The translations under genes and the position numbers were made by a program. Positions 11,200-19,755 of a stretch of DNA of 64,000 nucleotides are shown in pieces. The DNA comes from Aidingimonas halophila (GTDB lineage: Bacteria; Pseudomonadota; Gammaproteobacteria; Pseudomonadales; Halomonadaceae). Location: the NCBI RefSeq assembly GCF_900106955.1, contig NZ_FNNI01000002.1, positions 372,001-436,000 on the forward strand, in the 5' to 3' direction. The notes beneath the pieces are model-generated. The model did no database searches, was not told the DNA's origin, and worked only from the letters and a program-made list of their open reading frames with translations. The stretch's first letter is position 1. Each line of letters opens with the position of its first letter.

Positions 11200-11663
11200 T
11201 CAGTCCTCTCGCGGTCGATCAGCTCGTTGAGCCGGGCGCGTTCGTCGGCTGACAGCGCTTGCGCGGATGCCCGCCGGCGGGCTCGCACAATCAGCAGCAC
11301 GACGATGGCACCGACGACAACCAGTACGGCGGGAAGTCCCCAGAGCAGGTACGTTCGCCCCTCCAGGCGAGGATTATACAGTACATAATCACCGAACCGA
11401 TCGACCATGAAGTCCTGGATCTCACGATCCGATCGCCCCTCCTGGAGCAGGGCATAGACACGGTCACGCATATCTGCCGACACGGGCGAGTTGGAGTCGT
11501 CGATCGCCTGATTCTCGCACTTGGGACAGCGCAGTGAAGCCGTCAATTCACGGTATCGCTGCTCCATCACCGGGTGGCCGAATTCACGCACCTCATCGGC
11601 AACCGCCATGCCGGCCACCAATGACAGGCAAATCACCGCCAGACATCGAGATATCACTGCCAT
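11196..11663 (-). CDS. ccmH: Cytochrome c maturation protein CcmH (apocytochrome thioreductase)
   Basis: 155 residues: a signal peptide (about 1-22), a periplasmic three-helix domain with the LRCPKCENQ motif (Cys46 and Cys49), and one C-terminal membrane helix (about 106-126). The thiol pair keeps the CXXCH motif of apocytochrome c reduced before heme attachment. This is the short CcmH form, with the TPR part encoded separately as ccmI. It overlaps dsbE by 10 bases and ccmI by 4. Confidence 0.95.
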   Translation of the reverse strand: MAVISRCLAVICLSLVAGMAVADEVREFGHPVMEQRYRELTASLRCPKCENQAIDDSNSPVSADMRDRVYALLQEGRSDREIQDFMVDRFGDYVLYNPRLEGRTYLLWGLPAVLVVVGAIVVLLIVRARRRASAQALSADERARLNELIDRERTE

Positions 11664-12181
11664 TTCTCAACCTCCGGCAGAATGGTATCGCGCACATCTT
11701 CGGGCTTGATGTAGCCGGTATGGTGATAGCGGATGATGCCATCCGCATCGACCAGGAAGGTTTCCGGTGCCCCATAGACGCCCAATTCGAACCCCAGATC
11801 CCCCTCGGGATCGAAAATGTTGACCTCAAAGGGGTTGCCGAACTCATCAAGAAACTCACGCCCCTTGTCACGCGTGTCCTTGTAATTGATACCGACCAGG
11901 CGAATGCCCCGATCAGCCAGATCGAGCAGTTGCGGCATCTCCTGCTTGCAGGTCGGACACCATTCACCCCACACGTTGACCAGCGTCACCTCACCTTCGA
12001 ACAGCGATTCATCGACCCGACGATCAGGATCGTCGAGCGTCGACAATTCGAACGACGGAAAGGCATCGGACAGCCTGGCCGAGTCACGACCGAAGGGATC
12101 CATCGACAGTCCCATATAGAGGAAGATCGCCAGGCCGATGAAGCCGACCAACGGCAACGACAACAGCAGACGCCGCTTCAT
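11654..12181 (-). CDS. dsbE: Periplasmic thiol:disulfide oxidoreductase DsbE/CcmG
   Basis: 175 residues: an N-terminal membrane anchor (about 4-25) and a thioredoxin fold with the active site WCPTC (Cys75 and Cys78) in the context VTLVNVWGEWCPTCKQEMPQ. It receives electrons from a CcdA/DsbD-type protein and reduces CcmH or apocytochrome c. The conserved acidic or structural segment GAPETFLVDADGIIRYHHTG is present. Its ATG overlaps the ccmF stop (ATGA). Confidence 0.95.
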   Translation of the reverse strand: MKRRLLLSLPLVGFIGLAIFLYMGLSMDPFGRDSARLSDAFPSFELSTLDDPDRRVDESLFEGEVTLVNVWGEWCPTCKQEMPQLLDLADRGIRLVGINYKDTRDKGREFLDEFGNPFEVNIFDPEGDLGFELGVYGAPETFLVDADGIIRYHHTGYIKPEDVRDTILPEVEKWQ

Positions 12182-14175
12182 GCCGTGGCCTCCTGCACCG
12201 CCGATACGTCACGCTGTTGCGACTGACTCGCTCGACGGCGATAGCGACGATCCGCGACAGCCAACAACCCGCCTGAAGCCATCAATACAGCCCCCAACCA
12301 TAGCCAGCGTACCATGGGCTTGTACTGAATCCGCATGGCCCAGGCACCGTCTCCCAACTCTTCACCCATCGCCACATACAGATCACGTAACGGACCTGGA
12401 CGCAACGCGACCTGAGTCATCGGCATGCCTCGAGCCAGGTACAGGCGCTTCTCGGGTTCCATGACGAAGCGGCGTTCACCATCACTGCCGACCACTTCGA
12501 TAACCGCGATATCGGACAGGAAGTTGGCTCCGCGGCGTTGTTTCAATTCCTGCATGGAGAAGGTGTATCCAGCAACCTCGACGCTATCCCCGGGTGACAT
12601 TCGCACGTTCTCTTCGACGCTGTAATTGGACACCACCGTGACGCCGGTAATCGTTATCGCCATGCCCAGATGGCCAACCACCATTCCCCAGTAAGCCAAC
12701 GATTGGCGCCGCAACCCCGTCAAGGGGGTAGCCCCCTTGCGCGCCTTGTCGATCAAGTCGCGCACCAGCGGCAGGACAATCCACAGCGCGGCGACAAGCC
12801 CCAGCGAGACCCATGGATTCCATTCCCCGCCATAGATCAAAGGCATCAGGGCAGCAATGACCAAGGCGACCAACCCCGCCAGCCAGAGCCGACGACGTAA
12901 CTCGCTGCCCGCCATACGCTTCCAGCGAGCGATGGGCCCCAATCCCATGAAAACACACATCAATACCGTCAGAGGTACGAACAAGGCATTGAAGTACGGC
13001 GGCCCCACGCTGATCTTGCCGAGACCGAACGCATCGAGCAGTAGCGGATACAGCGTTCCCAGCAGCACCGTGACAGTCATGATGACAAGCAGGATGTTGT
13101 TGACCAGCAGCAACGAATCCCGTGAAACCAGCCCGAAGCCCACGGCGTGGCTCACACGCGGCGCACGGAGGGCAAACACAAGGAGAGAGAGGCCGACGGT
13201 GATGCCAAGCAGCACCAGGATGAACAGGCCGCGTGAAGGATCGTTGGCGAATGAATGCACCGACGTCAGCACGCCCGAACGCACCAGGAAGGTGCCCAGC
13301 AGCGACAACGAAAAGGTGAAGATCGCCAACAGTACCGTCCAGCTCTTGAAGCTACCCCGTTTCTCGGTCACCGCCAGGGAATGAATCAAGGCCGTTCCCG
13401 TCAGCCAGGGCAGCAACGAGGCATTCTCCACAGGGTCCCAGAACCACCAGCCTCCCCAGCCCAGTTCATAGTAGGCCCACCAGCTGCCCAGTGCGATGCC
13501 CACCGTCAGGAAGGCCCAGGCCACATTGGTCCAGGGACGCGCCCAGCGAGTCCAGGCGGAATCCAGCCGCCCCCCGAGCAGGGCCGCGATGGCAAAAGCG
13601 AACACGACCGAGAAGCCGACATAGCCCATGTAGAGCATCGGCGGATGGATGACCAGGCCGAAATCCTGTAACAGGGGATTGAGGTCGGCACCATCCTCGG
13701 GAATGTTGGGGAGTGAGCGTTCGAAGGGATTCGACGTGATCAGCACGAACAGCAGGAAACCGGCCGATACCGACCCCATCACGCCCAGCACCCGAGCAAC
13801 CATGTCACGCGGCAATCCCCGCGACAAGCGGCTGACGGCAAACCCCCAGGTAGCCAGCATCAGGCTCCAGAGCAACACCGAACCTTCGTGATTGCCCCAG
13901 ACAGCGCTGAACTTGTAATACCAGGGCAGCATCGAGTTGGAGTTGTCGGCCACATTCACCACGCTGAAGTCATCCAGCATGTAGCTGGCCGTCAGACATA
14001 GATAAGCCAACAGCACGAATGCAAACTGCCCCAACGCCATGGGGGCGGCATACGCCATCCACAATGGACGCCGTGTAGCGGCACCAGCAAGTGGCACGAT
14101 CGCCTGGGTGACTGCCATCAATGCCGCGATGATGAGGGCAAAATGGCCGATTTCCGGAATCATCCTGGTCAGCAT
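12178..14175 (-). CDS. ccmF: Heme lyase component CcmF
   Basis: 665 residues with about 15 membrane helices. The heme-handling WWD motif is at GWGGWWFWDPVENASLLPW (about residues 232-250), and conserved His residues are nearby (NHEGSVLLW around residue 93, and IHSLAVTEKRGSFKSWT). With CcmH and CcmI it transfers heme from CcmE to apocytochrome c in the periplasm. The length and motifs are standard. It lies 10 bases after ccmE and overlaps dsbE. Confidence 0.97.
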   Translation of the reverse strand: MLTRMIPEIGHFALIIAALMAVTQAIVPLAGAATRRPLWMAYAAPMALGQFAFVLLAYLCLTASYMLDDFSVVNVADNSNSMLPWYYKFSAVWGNHEGSVLLWSLMLATWGFAVSRLSRGLPRDMVARVLGVMGSVSAGFLLFVLITSNPFERSLPNIPEDGADLNPLLQDFGLVIHPPMLYMGYVGFSVVFAFAIAALLGGRLDSAWTRWARPWTNVAWAFLTVGIALGSWWAYYELGWGGWWFWDPVENASLLPWLTGTALIHSLAVTEKRGSFKSWTVLLAIFTFSLSLLGTFLVRSGVLTSVHSFANDPSRGLFILVLLGITVGLSLLVFALRAPRVSHAVGFGLVSRDSLLLVNNILLVIMTVTVLLGTLYPLLLDAFGLGKISVGPPYFNALFVPLTVLMCVFMGLGPIARWKRMAGSELRRRLWLAGLVALVIAALMPLIYGGEWNPWVSLGLVAALWIVLPLVRDLIDKARKGATPLTGLRRQSLAYWGMVVGHLGMAITITGVTVVSNYSVEENVRMSPGDSVEVAGYTFSMQELKQRRGANFLSDIAVIEVVGSDGERRFVMEPEKRLYLARGMPMTQVALRPGPLRDLYVAMGEELGDGAWAMRIQYKPMVRWLWLGAVLMASGGLLAVADRRYRRRASQSQQRDVSAVQEATA

Positions 14176-14185
14176 GGCAACTCCA

Positions 14186-14653
14186 TTAATCCGCCCCCTC
14201 GACCTTCACGCCATAATCTTCGGGGGAGTAACCGGAATCCTCGAGCGCCTCTGCCACTTCCTTGGGCATGTAATTCTCATCGTGCTTGGCCATGACCTCG
14301 TTAGCCTCGAAGTGCCCCGACTCACTCAATTCCCCGACGACGACTACACCCTGCCCCTCGCGAAACAGGTCGGGCAGGATACCGCTATAACGTACTTCCA
14401 GATCATCCACGTAATCAGTGACAGTAAACACGACGTCCAGATTCTCGTCGTCGCGTTCAACGCTTCCCTCCTTGACCATCCCGCCAGCTCGAATCTGGCG
14501 ACCGACCGGTGCGTCGCCATCGGCTATCTGCACCGGGCTGAAGAACAAGTTGACGTTGCTGCGCAAGGCATACAGAGTCAACCCGATGGCGATGGCCGCC
14601 AGGGACAGCAAGCCAAGGATAATGAATAGCTTCTGCTTGCGTTTAGGATGCAT
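14186..14653 (-). CDS. ccmE: Heme chaperone CcmE
   Basis: 155 residues: an N-terminal membrane anchor (about 9-30) and a periplasmic beta-barrel. The covalent heme-binding histidine is His124 in MAKHDENYMP, with the conserved Tyr128. It accepts heme from CcmABCD and hands it to CcmF. The start overlaps the end of ccmD by 11 bases. Confidence 0.96.
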   Translation of the reverse strand: MHPKRKQKLFIILGLLSLAAIAIGLTLYALRSNVNLFFSPVQIADGDAPVGRQIRAGGMVKEGSVERDDENLDVVFTVTDYVDDLEVRYSGILPDLFREGQGVVVVGELSESGHFEANEVMAKHDENYMPKEVAEALEDSGYSPEDYGVKVEGAD

Positions 14654-14849
14654 TGCTGTTGTTCCCTACCGCCGCGTTGGCCTGACGGCGTTCCCGGCGA
14701 TGCAAGTCGCGCAGCAACCAACGCCGCTCGGCGCGAGCATGGAGCACGGCGCCCACCATCAATGCTAGTGTCACGCCCCAGGCCGCCCATACGTAGGGGG
14801 CATACCCCCCCATGGCGAGAAACGACGACACGGAATCGAAAGCCATCAT
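14643..14849 (-). CDS. ccmD: Heme exporter accessory protein CcmD
   Basis: 68 residues with one membrane helix (about 19-38) and a basic, charged C-terminus ([16 protein letters not shown]). Small size, position between ccmC and ccmE and the [13 protein letters not shown]-terminus fit CcmD, which helps release holo-CcmE from CcmABC. Its ATG overlaps the ccmC stop (ATGA); a second ATG follows immediately. Confidence 0.9.
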   Translation of the reverse strand: MMAFDSVSSFLAMGGYAPYVWAAWGVTLALMVGAVLHARAERRWLLRDLHRRERRQANAAVGNNSNAS

Positions 14850-15583
14850 TGCCCCCTCACCAATTCACGAACCCAGCGTTTATTCGACTCCCGCCGCAGT
14901 ATCTCGTTACGTGTACGCATCAACGTCAGGGCAATGAAAAAACAATAAAATCCCAGCACCATCAGTAACAGCGGCATCCACATTTCCGCAGGCATCGAGG
15001 GACGCTCGGTGACACTGAAGGTGGCGGGTTGATGCAACGTATTCCACCACTCGACCGAATACTTGATGATCGGAATGTTGATCACGCCGACGATGGCCAG
15101 TACCGATGCCGCCCGTGAACCGCTATCCCGATGAGTAAACGCCCCCCGCAAGGCGATGATACCGAAGAACAGGAATAGCAGAATCAGCATCGAGGTCAGG
15201 CGGGCATCCCATACCCACCAGGTCCCCCAGGTCGGCACGCCCCAGACGGCACCGGAAAACAGCGCCACGAAGGTCATGGCAGCACCGAACGGGGCCATGA
15301 CCGACGCTGCCATATCCGCGACCTTGATCTTCCAGACCAGAAATATCACTGCCGCAACCGCCAGACCGACAAAAGCCGATTGCGCCAGAAGAGCCGCCGG
15401 GACATGTACATAAATAATACGGAAGCTGTCTCCCTGCTGATAATCGGCGGGCGCATACAACAACCCCCAAAGACTGCCGGTCAGAAGCAACAGCACGGCA
15501 GCTGCCCAGAACCAGGGTTGCAGCCTGGCACTGAAATCATAGAACCCCTTTGGGGAGCCGAATTGATGAATGATGCGCCACAT
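14846..15583 (-). CDS. ccmC: Heme exporter/presenter CcmC
   Basis: 245 residues with six predicted membrane helices. The WWD heme-binding motif is at [16 protein letters not shown], and conserved histidines include His60 in IIYVHVPAA. CcmC loads heme onto CcmE His124. It begins 43 bases after ccmB and overlaps ccmD. Confidence 0.96.
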   Translation of the reverse strand: MWRIIHQFGSPKGFYDFSARLQPWFWAAAVLLLLTGSLWGLLYAPADYQQGDSFRIIYVHVPAALLAQSAFVGLAVAAVIFLVWKIKVADMAASVMAPFGAAMTFVALFSGAVWGVPTWGTWWVWDARLTSMLILLFLFFGIIALRGAFTHRDSGSRAASVLAIVGVINIPIIKYSVEWWNTLHQPATFSVTERPSMPAEMWMPLLLMVLGFYCFFIALTLMRTRNEILRRESNKRWVRELVRGQ

Positions 15584-15626
15584 AGCCTAGCTAGCCCTCG
15601 ATGTCCCGGCGAATCCGACCACACAG

Positions 15627-16343
15627 TCACCCATTGATACTGATGCGCAGCGACGCCGCAATGGCCCAGGGCGCCAGCATCAGCGCCGCCGCCAGCATTG
15701 CACCGAGAATCGCCAGATGCGGAGCAACGTCACTTCCCGCCACCGCTGCCTGTACCGCGCCGGTGCCAAAAATCAATACTGGGATGTAGAGCGGCAACAC
15801 CAGCAGTGACAATAACACCCCACCCCGAACCAGACCGACAGTGAGTGCCGCGCCAATCGCCCCCACCAAACTAAGGCTGGCACTGCCCACGGCAAGGGAC
15901 AGGCTCAGCACGCCATAACTTCCTGTCGGCAATGACAGCAGAATTCCCAGCAGCGGTGCCATCAACGCCAGTGGTAACCCGGTCAACAGCCAGTGCCCTG
16001 CCACCTTGGCCAGCGCCATCAACGCCAGCGGTTGGGGACAAAGCATCAATTGCTCAAGACTGCCATCATCGAAATCGGCACGAAACAGGGAATCCATCGA
16101 AAGTAGTGTCGCCAACAGTGCCGCCACCCAAAGCAGCCCCGGAGCGATGGTCGCCAACAAGTCCGCTTTCGGAGCAATCCCCAAGGGAAACAGCGTGATG
16201 ACGAGGGCGAAGAACACCAATGGATTCATCACTTCGCTGCGCCGACGCAGTCTCAACATCAGGTCTCGGCGCAGGGTTGCCATCCATGCGACTACCAGTC
16301 CGCCGCCAGGTTCCCGAAGCACCGCAAGATCGACCTCACGCAT
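15627..16343 (-). CDS. ccmB: Heme exporter permease CcmB
   Basis: 238 residues with six predicted membrane helices; the segment RRRSEVMNPLVFFALVITLF is typical of CcmB. It forms an ABC-type complex with CcmA that powers release of holo-CcmE. The ATG at 16343 is chosen over one 57 bases further upstream because it overlaps the ccmA end by only 8 bases and gives the usual length of about 220-240 residues. Confidence 0.93.
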   Translation of the reverse strand: MREVDLAVLREPGGGLVVAWMATLRRDLMLRLRRRSEVMNPLVFFALVITLFPLGIAPKADLLATIAPGLLWVAALLATLLSMDSLFRADFDDGSLEQLMLCPQPLALMALAKVAGHWLLTGLPLALMAPLLGILLSLPTGSYGVLSLSLAVGSASLSLVGAIGAALTVGLVRGGVLLSLLVLPLYIPVLIFGTGAVQAAVAGSDVAPHLAILGAMLAAALMLAPWAIAASLRISING

Positions 16344-16974
16344 CGACAGCTCCCCCACCCAGATGGATGGAGCGGATATCCCCCAGCGAAGGCATCTCAT
16401 GGTGCGTCGTCATCAGCACTCCACCGCCACACTGGACATGCGTCAGCAAACGCCTTTCGAGGGCCGCGACACCTGCCTTGTCGATCGCGGTGAACGGTTC
16501 ATCGAGGATCCACAAAAGGCGAGGCGTCAATTCCAGACGTGCCAGTGCCACACGGCGTTGTTGTCCTGCCGATAACTGTCCGACCAGAACATCCTCAAAC
16601 CCGGATAACCCTACCGACGCCAATGCCGCCATCCGGTCGGACTCTCGGCCCGACTCGCCGCCCAACGCCTGATACCAGGCCAGGTTCTCCAGTGCCGTCA
16701 GACCGGCATGAATTCCTGGTGCATGTCCCAGGTAAAGCAGATTGGCATGAAAGTCCCCGCGCACCGCTGTCATATCCCGATCGCACCAGGAGAGCGTTCC
16801 CTGATAATCGTCCAACTGTCCGGAAAGGATTTTCAGCAACGTTGTTTTGCCACTCCCGTTGGGCCCCTCGATGCGAACAAGATCACCGCTACCCACGTCA
16901 ATATCGAGATCACGGAACAGGCAGCGATCGTCGCGCTCACAGGCCAGCCCCCGGGCTCTCAGGCAAAAGTTCAA
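16336..16974 (-). CDS. ccmA: Heme exporter ATP-binding protein CcmA
   Basis: ABC ATPase of 212 residues when started at the TTG at 16974, which follows a good site (GGGAG, 8-base spacing). The frame stays open for 37 more codons to an ATG at 17085, but that would exceed the normal length of about 205-210. Visible motifs: Walker A GPNGSGKTTLLK, signature LSAGQQRRVALARL, Walker B LLWILDEPF and the switch histidine in TTHH. It is the first gene of the ccm operon, divergent from the SOS-regulated S24 gene. Confidence 0.92.
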   Translation of the reverse strand: MNFCLRARGLACERDDRCLFRDLDIDVGSGDLVRIEGPNGSGKTTLLKILSGQLDDYQGTLSWCDRDMTAVRGDFHANLLYLGHAPGIHAGLTALENLAWYQALGGESGRESDRMAALASVGLSGFEDVLVGQLSAGQQRRVALARLELTPRLLWILDEPFTAIDKAGVAALERRLLTHVQCGGGVLMTTHHEMPSLGDIRSIHLGGGAVDA

Positions 16975-17059
16975 GAGTCTCTCCCAGCATTGATAACCCG
17001 CCCGGCACTCTACATGGAAACCGTTTTCCGGACCAGTGCCCGAGCCTGCCTCAGGCGGT

Positions 17060-17076
17060 GACTTTAGTGTAAGGTC
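17060..17076. promoter_or_regulatory. Operator-like inverted repeat upstream of ccmA
   Basis: GACTTTA-GTG-TAAGGTC, two 7-base arms with one mismatch, 85 bases before the ccmA start. TTGACC on the minus strand overlaps one arm and could be a -35, but no good -10 follows at standard spacing. The binding protein is unknown. Confidence 0.3.
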
Positions 17077-17158
17077 AACGTTCACCGACGAGCGTCCCGC
17101 GTCGGGAGAAACGTACTGGCCTTGCCAGATGGCAAAAAATTGCTAAGCTGGCAAAGAA

Positions 17159-17174
17159 CTGTAAATATAAACAG
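17159..17174 (+). promoter_or_regulatory. LexA (SOS) box
   Basis: CTGTAAATATAAACAG matches the gammaproteobacterial LexA consensus CTG-N10-CAG with an AT-rich centre. It lies 54 bases before the S24 gene start. A possible promoter (TTGCCA at 17122-17127, 16-base spacer, TAAGCT at 17144-17149) lies just upstream, so bound LexA would sit over the start of transcription. Confidence 0.8.
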
Positions 17175-17227
17175 GTCACCATGCATTCTTCATGACAGGC
17201 CTGCATTGCGTTCAGGGAGTAATGATC

Positions 17228-17698
17228 ATGTCACATACGGCACCGCATTACCTGTACCGACAGCCCAACCTGCCCATCAGAGACGCCTGGGAAGAGGTCG
17301 AAGCTGATGATCTGGTCGACATTCCCCTGTTGGGTCGCGTCGCTGCCGGTCTACCCATCGAAGCCTGCCCCGATGAAACCCATGTCGCGGTGCCCTCGCA
17401 AATGGTGAAACGGAACACCTATGCCCTGCGGGTGTGTGGCGACTCGATGATCGACAGCAATATTCATGATGGCGACGTCATTATTATCGAACGTCGGGAA
17501 AGCGCCGAAAATGGCGAGACGGCTGTCGTCATGATCAATGATCAGGAAGTCACGCTCAAGAAGTTCTACATCGAGAAGTCCGGGGTCAGACTTCAGCCCG
17601 CCAACCGGGACATGGCGCCCATCTATCTGAAAAATGACGACATCCAGGTCCTGGGGCTGGTGATGGGCGTCATGCGACAACCCGCCATAGCCGCCTGA
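17228..17698 (+). CDS. S24-family LexA/UmuD-like self-cleaving protein without DNA-binding domain
   Basis: 156 residues. Residues 31-150 form a LexA-type S24 peptidase: cleavage site Ala40-Gly41 in LLGRVAAGLPIE, catalytic Ser73 in VCGDSMID, catalytic Lys111 in EVTLKKFY, and the ending VLGLVMGVMRQ. The first 30 residues are short and acidic with no room for the winged helix of LexA, so it resembles UmuD in layout, although the sequence looks closer to the LexA C-terminal domain. No umuC is adjacent. The ATG at 17228 follows GGGAG by 8 bases; an ATG at 17222 is too close to it. A LexA box lies upstream and the stop overlaps the IMPACT-family gene by one base, so both are probably SOS-induced together. 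It could be a polymerase accessory factor or a LexA modulator; which one is unknown. Confidence 0.75.
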   Translation: MSHTAPHYLYRQPNLPIRDAWEEVEADDLVDIPLLGRVAAGLPIEACPDETHVAVPSQMVKRNTYALRVCGDSMIDSNIHDGDVIIIERRESAENGETAVVMINDQEVTLKKFYIEKSGVRLQPANRDMAPIYLKNDDIQVLGLVMGVMRQPAIAA

Positions 17699-18312
17699 TG
17701 CGTTACCCCATTCCCGACCTCGCCACCGGGCAGTGGCACGAGAGCAAACTGGAGGTGGAGAAGAGCCAGTTCATCGCCTGGATCGCCCATACCCCCGACA
17801 AGGCACACGTCGACGCGCTGTTGCAACAAGCCAGGCAACGTCACCCGGATGCCAGCCACCACTGTCTCGCTTTCATTGCCGGCGCCCCCGGAGAACAGCA
17901 CGCTACCGGTTTTTCCGATGATGGCGAGCCAGGCGGGACTGCCGGTCGCCCAATGTTCCGCGTACTGGAGGGCGCTGGATTGGGCCAGATCGGTTGCGTG
18001 GTCATACGCTATTTCGGCGGCACCAAGCTGGGCACCGGCGGCTTGGCCCGGGCCTATGCCCAGGCAGTCAATCATGCCCTGACGACAGTCCCTCGACGCG
18101 ATTTCACCGCCCGCCAGCGCCGTTATCTACAGGTCGATTTTGCTGGCGAAGCCGAAGCGCGTGCCTGGCTGGCCGATCAGGGCATTCCCATCGAGCAGGC
18201 CGATTACGACAGTGCCGGTGTCACCCTGGCTATCGGTTGGCCAGAGGGGGATGCCCCTGCGCTCGATACACTGCACTCCCGCCTGAAAGGACGTCTCTCC
18301 CTACACGACTGA
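17698..18312 (+). CDS. IMPACT family protein (YigZ/UPF0029)
   Basis: 204 residues. The N-terminal half has the IMPACT signature: KSQFIAWIAHTPDKAHVDAL, then HHCLAFI, FSDDGEPGGTAGRPM and GCVVIRYFGGTKLGTGGLAR. The C-terminal half is the DUF1949 ferredoxin-like domain. The cellular role of bacterial YigZ is not settled; links to ribosome or translation factor binding are suggested for the family. The ATG overlaps the stop of the S24 gene (TGATG), which suggests coupled translation and SOS control, an unusual setting for this family. Confidence 0.88.
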   Translation: MRYPIPDLATGQWHESKLEVEKSQFIAWIAHTPDKAHVDALLQQARQRHPDASHHCLAFIAGAPGEQHATGFSDDGEPGGTAGRPMFRVLEGAGLGQIGCVVIRYFGGTKLGTGGLARAYAQAVNHALTTVPRRDFTARQRRYLQVDFAGEAEARAWLADQGIPIEQADYDSAGVTLAIGWPEGDAPALDTLHSRLKGRLSLHD

Positions 18313-18346
18313 TCCATCAGTGCACGGTTTCCTGCCCAATGCGCCC

Positions 18347-18376
18347 TTGACCTGTCATTGGGGCTGCATCTATATT
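18347..18376 (+). promoter_or_regulatory. Candidate sigma-70 promoter for the chromate transporter pair
   Basis: TTGACC (18347-18352), an 18-base spacer and TATATT (18371-18376), about 120 bases before the first CHR gene. Good consensus match; no operator is obvious. Confidence 0.5.
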
Positions 18377-18498
18377 GCTTCCTCAAATAATCGATTTTTT
18401 CCTATCTAAACGATGAAACCAGAAAAATCAGTGAAACCAAGTTCAATCGATCAAGAATCCCCTCAGACGGGGACCATCCGCAACAAGGAACGTTGGAG

Positions 18499-19059
18499 AT
18501 GATGTCGGCAACGCAACCTGCCCTGTTCTGGTCTTTCCTGCGCATCGGGCTGCTCGGTTTCGGCGGCGGCCCGGCCATGATCCCCCTGATTCGCGCTGAA
18601 GTCGTGACTCGACACGGCTGGGTCGACGATGAGGAGTTCGCGGATATCCTGGCGATCGGCAATACCCTGCCCGGCCCCATCGCTACCAAGATTCCCGGCT
18701 ATATCGGCTATCGCGTCGGTGGCATCACCGGTTGTGCAAATGCCGTCCTGGCGATCATCTTGCCGATGATCCTCGCCATGATTCTGCTCCTGGGTCTTCT
18801 CGACCACTATCGAGACGTCGACTGGATACATGGCATGGGTCAAGGCGTCATCCCTGTCGTCATGATCATGATGGCCCAGTTGGCCTGGGATTTCTGGCAT
18901 AAGTCCCGCCTCTCTCTCGGCGCAATGACCACGATGGTCATGATGATCGTCTCCGGCAGTTTTATCTACTGGCTCGGCATCCATCCCGGACTCGTCGTCG
19001 GCGCTCTCCTCGCTGCAGCCCTGCTCCGCCCCACCGCCTCGGGCAAGGGAGTGTCATGA
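18499..19059 (+). CDS. Chromate transporter, half-size CHR protein (first of pair)
   Basis: 186 residues, one CHR domain with about five or six membrane helices. The CHR signature FGGGPAMIPLIRAEVV, then EFADILAIGNTLPGPIATKI, is near the N-terminus. Half-size CHR proteins usually occur as tandem pairs and export chromate or related oxyanions; the substrate here is not proven. The ATG at 18499 follows AAGGAA by 8 bases; an adjacent ATG at 18502 is possible. The 3' end overlaps the second gene by 4 bases (ATGA), implying a heteromeric transporter. Confidence 0.85.
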   Translation: MMSATQPALFWSFLRIGLLGFGGGPAMIPLIRAEVVTRHGWVDDEEFADILAIGNTLPGPIATKIPGYIGYRVGGITGCANAVLAIILPMILAMILLLGLLDHYRDVDWIHGMGQGVIPVVMIMMAQLAWDFWHKSRLSLGAMTTMVMMIVSGSFIYWLGIHPGLVVGALLAAALLRPTASGKGVS

Positions 19060-19589
19060 TGATCTACTGGCACCTGTTCCTGGCTTTCTTCATCCCTAAC
19101 ATCATCGGCTATGGCGGTGGTCCGGCAATCATTCCACTGATCGAAGCGGAGGTCGTTGGTCGCTATGGCTGGATGAGCGGCCAGGAGTTCGCTGAAACCC
19201 TGGCACTGGGCAACTCCCTGCCCAGTCCGATCGCCACCAAGATGGCGGGGCAAGTCGGTTTCGAGGTTGCCGGGATCGGCGGCGCCGTCGCTGCCGTGCT
19301 CGCGACGGTCGTTCCCTCACTGCTGTTGATGCTCGGTGCCCTGGGTGTGCTTTATCGGTATCGCAACTCGCCACGAGTAAAGCGCATGAGCCAATGGGTA
19401 CGACCCGTCATCGCCGTGATGATGGTATGGCTGGCCTGGAGTTTTTTCAGTGAAGGCGTCGACAGTGCCGGCATCCTGCATACCGGGGTGATCGGTACCA
19501 GTGCGGCCATCGCTCTCTTGTGTTTCAGGGTCCACCCGGCATTCGTCGTGGCCGGGGCCGTGATATACGGCGGCCTGTTTCTGGGCTGA
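19056..19589 (+). CDS. Chromate transporter, half-size CHR protein (second of pair)
   Basis: 177 residues, the paralogous second half of the pair. The signature IGYGGGPAIIPLIEAEVVGR followed by EFAETLALGNSLPSPIATKM is the counterpart of the first gene. About five membrane helices follow. It is translationally coupled by ATGA overlap. The intergenic region after it (19590-19755) contains a 7-bp stem-loop (GACTCAT/ATGAGTC) without a T-run, then the tct operon. Confidence 0.85.
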   Translation: MMIYWHLFLAFFIPNIIGYGGGPAIIPLIEAEVVGRYGWMSGQEFAETLALGNSLPSPIATKMAGQVGFEVAGIGGAVAAVLATVVPSLLLMLGALGVLYRYRNSPRVKRMSQWVRPVIAVMMVWLAWSFFSEGVDSAGILHTGVIGTSAAIALLCFRVHPAFVVAGAVIYGGLFLG

Positions 19590-19755
19590 CTCATACCAGA
19601 ACATGAGTCGACACAACAATAAACAAACCGTTTTCGGGACACGCGCTCTCGACGGGCAGACCACAAGACGCTCTGCCTCCCACGAACCGGAGACATCCCT
19701 CGGTTCACCTTCAGCCAATGATGATACTGACTATCGACAACAAAGGTATCCCGAT

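Noticed and set aside
17053-17080. A MerR-type promoter (TTGACC with long spacer) upstream of ccmA
   Set aside because: The -35 and dyad look suggestive, but no acceptable -10 occurs at 19-20 bases and no merR-like gene is adjacent; kept only as an inverted repeat.
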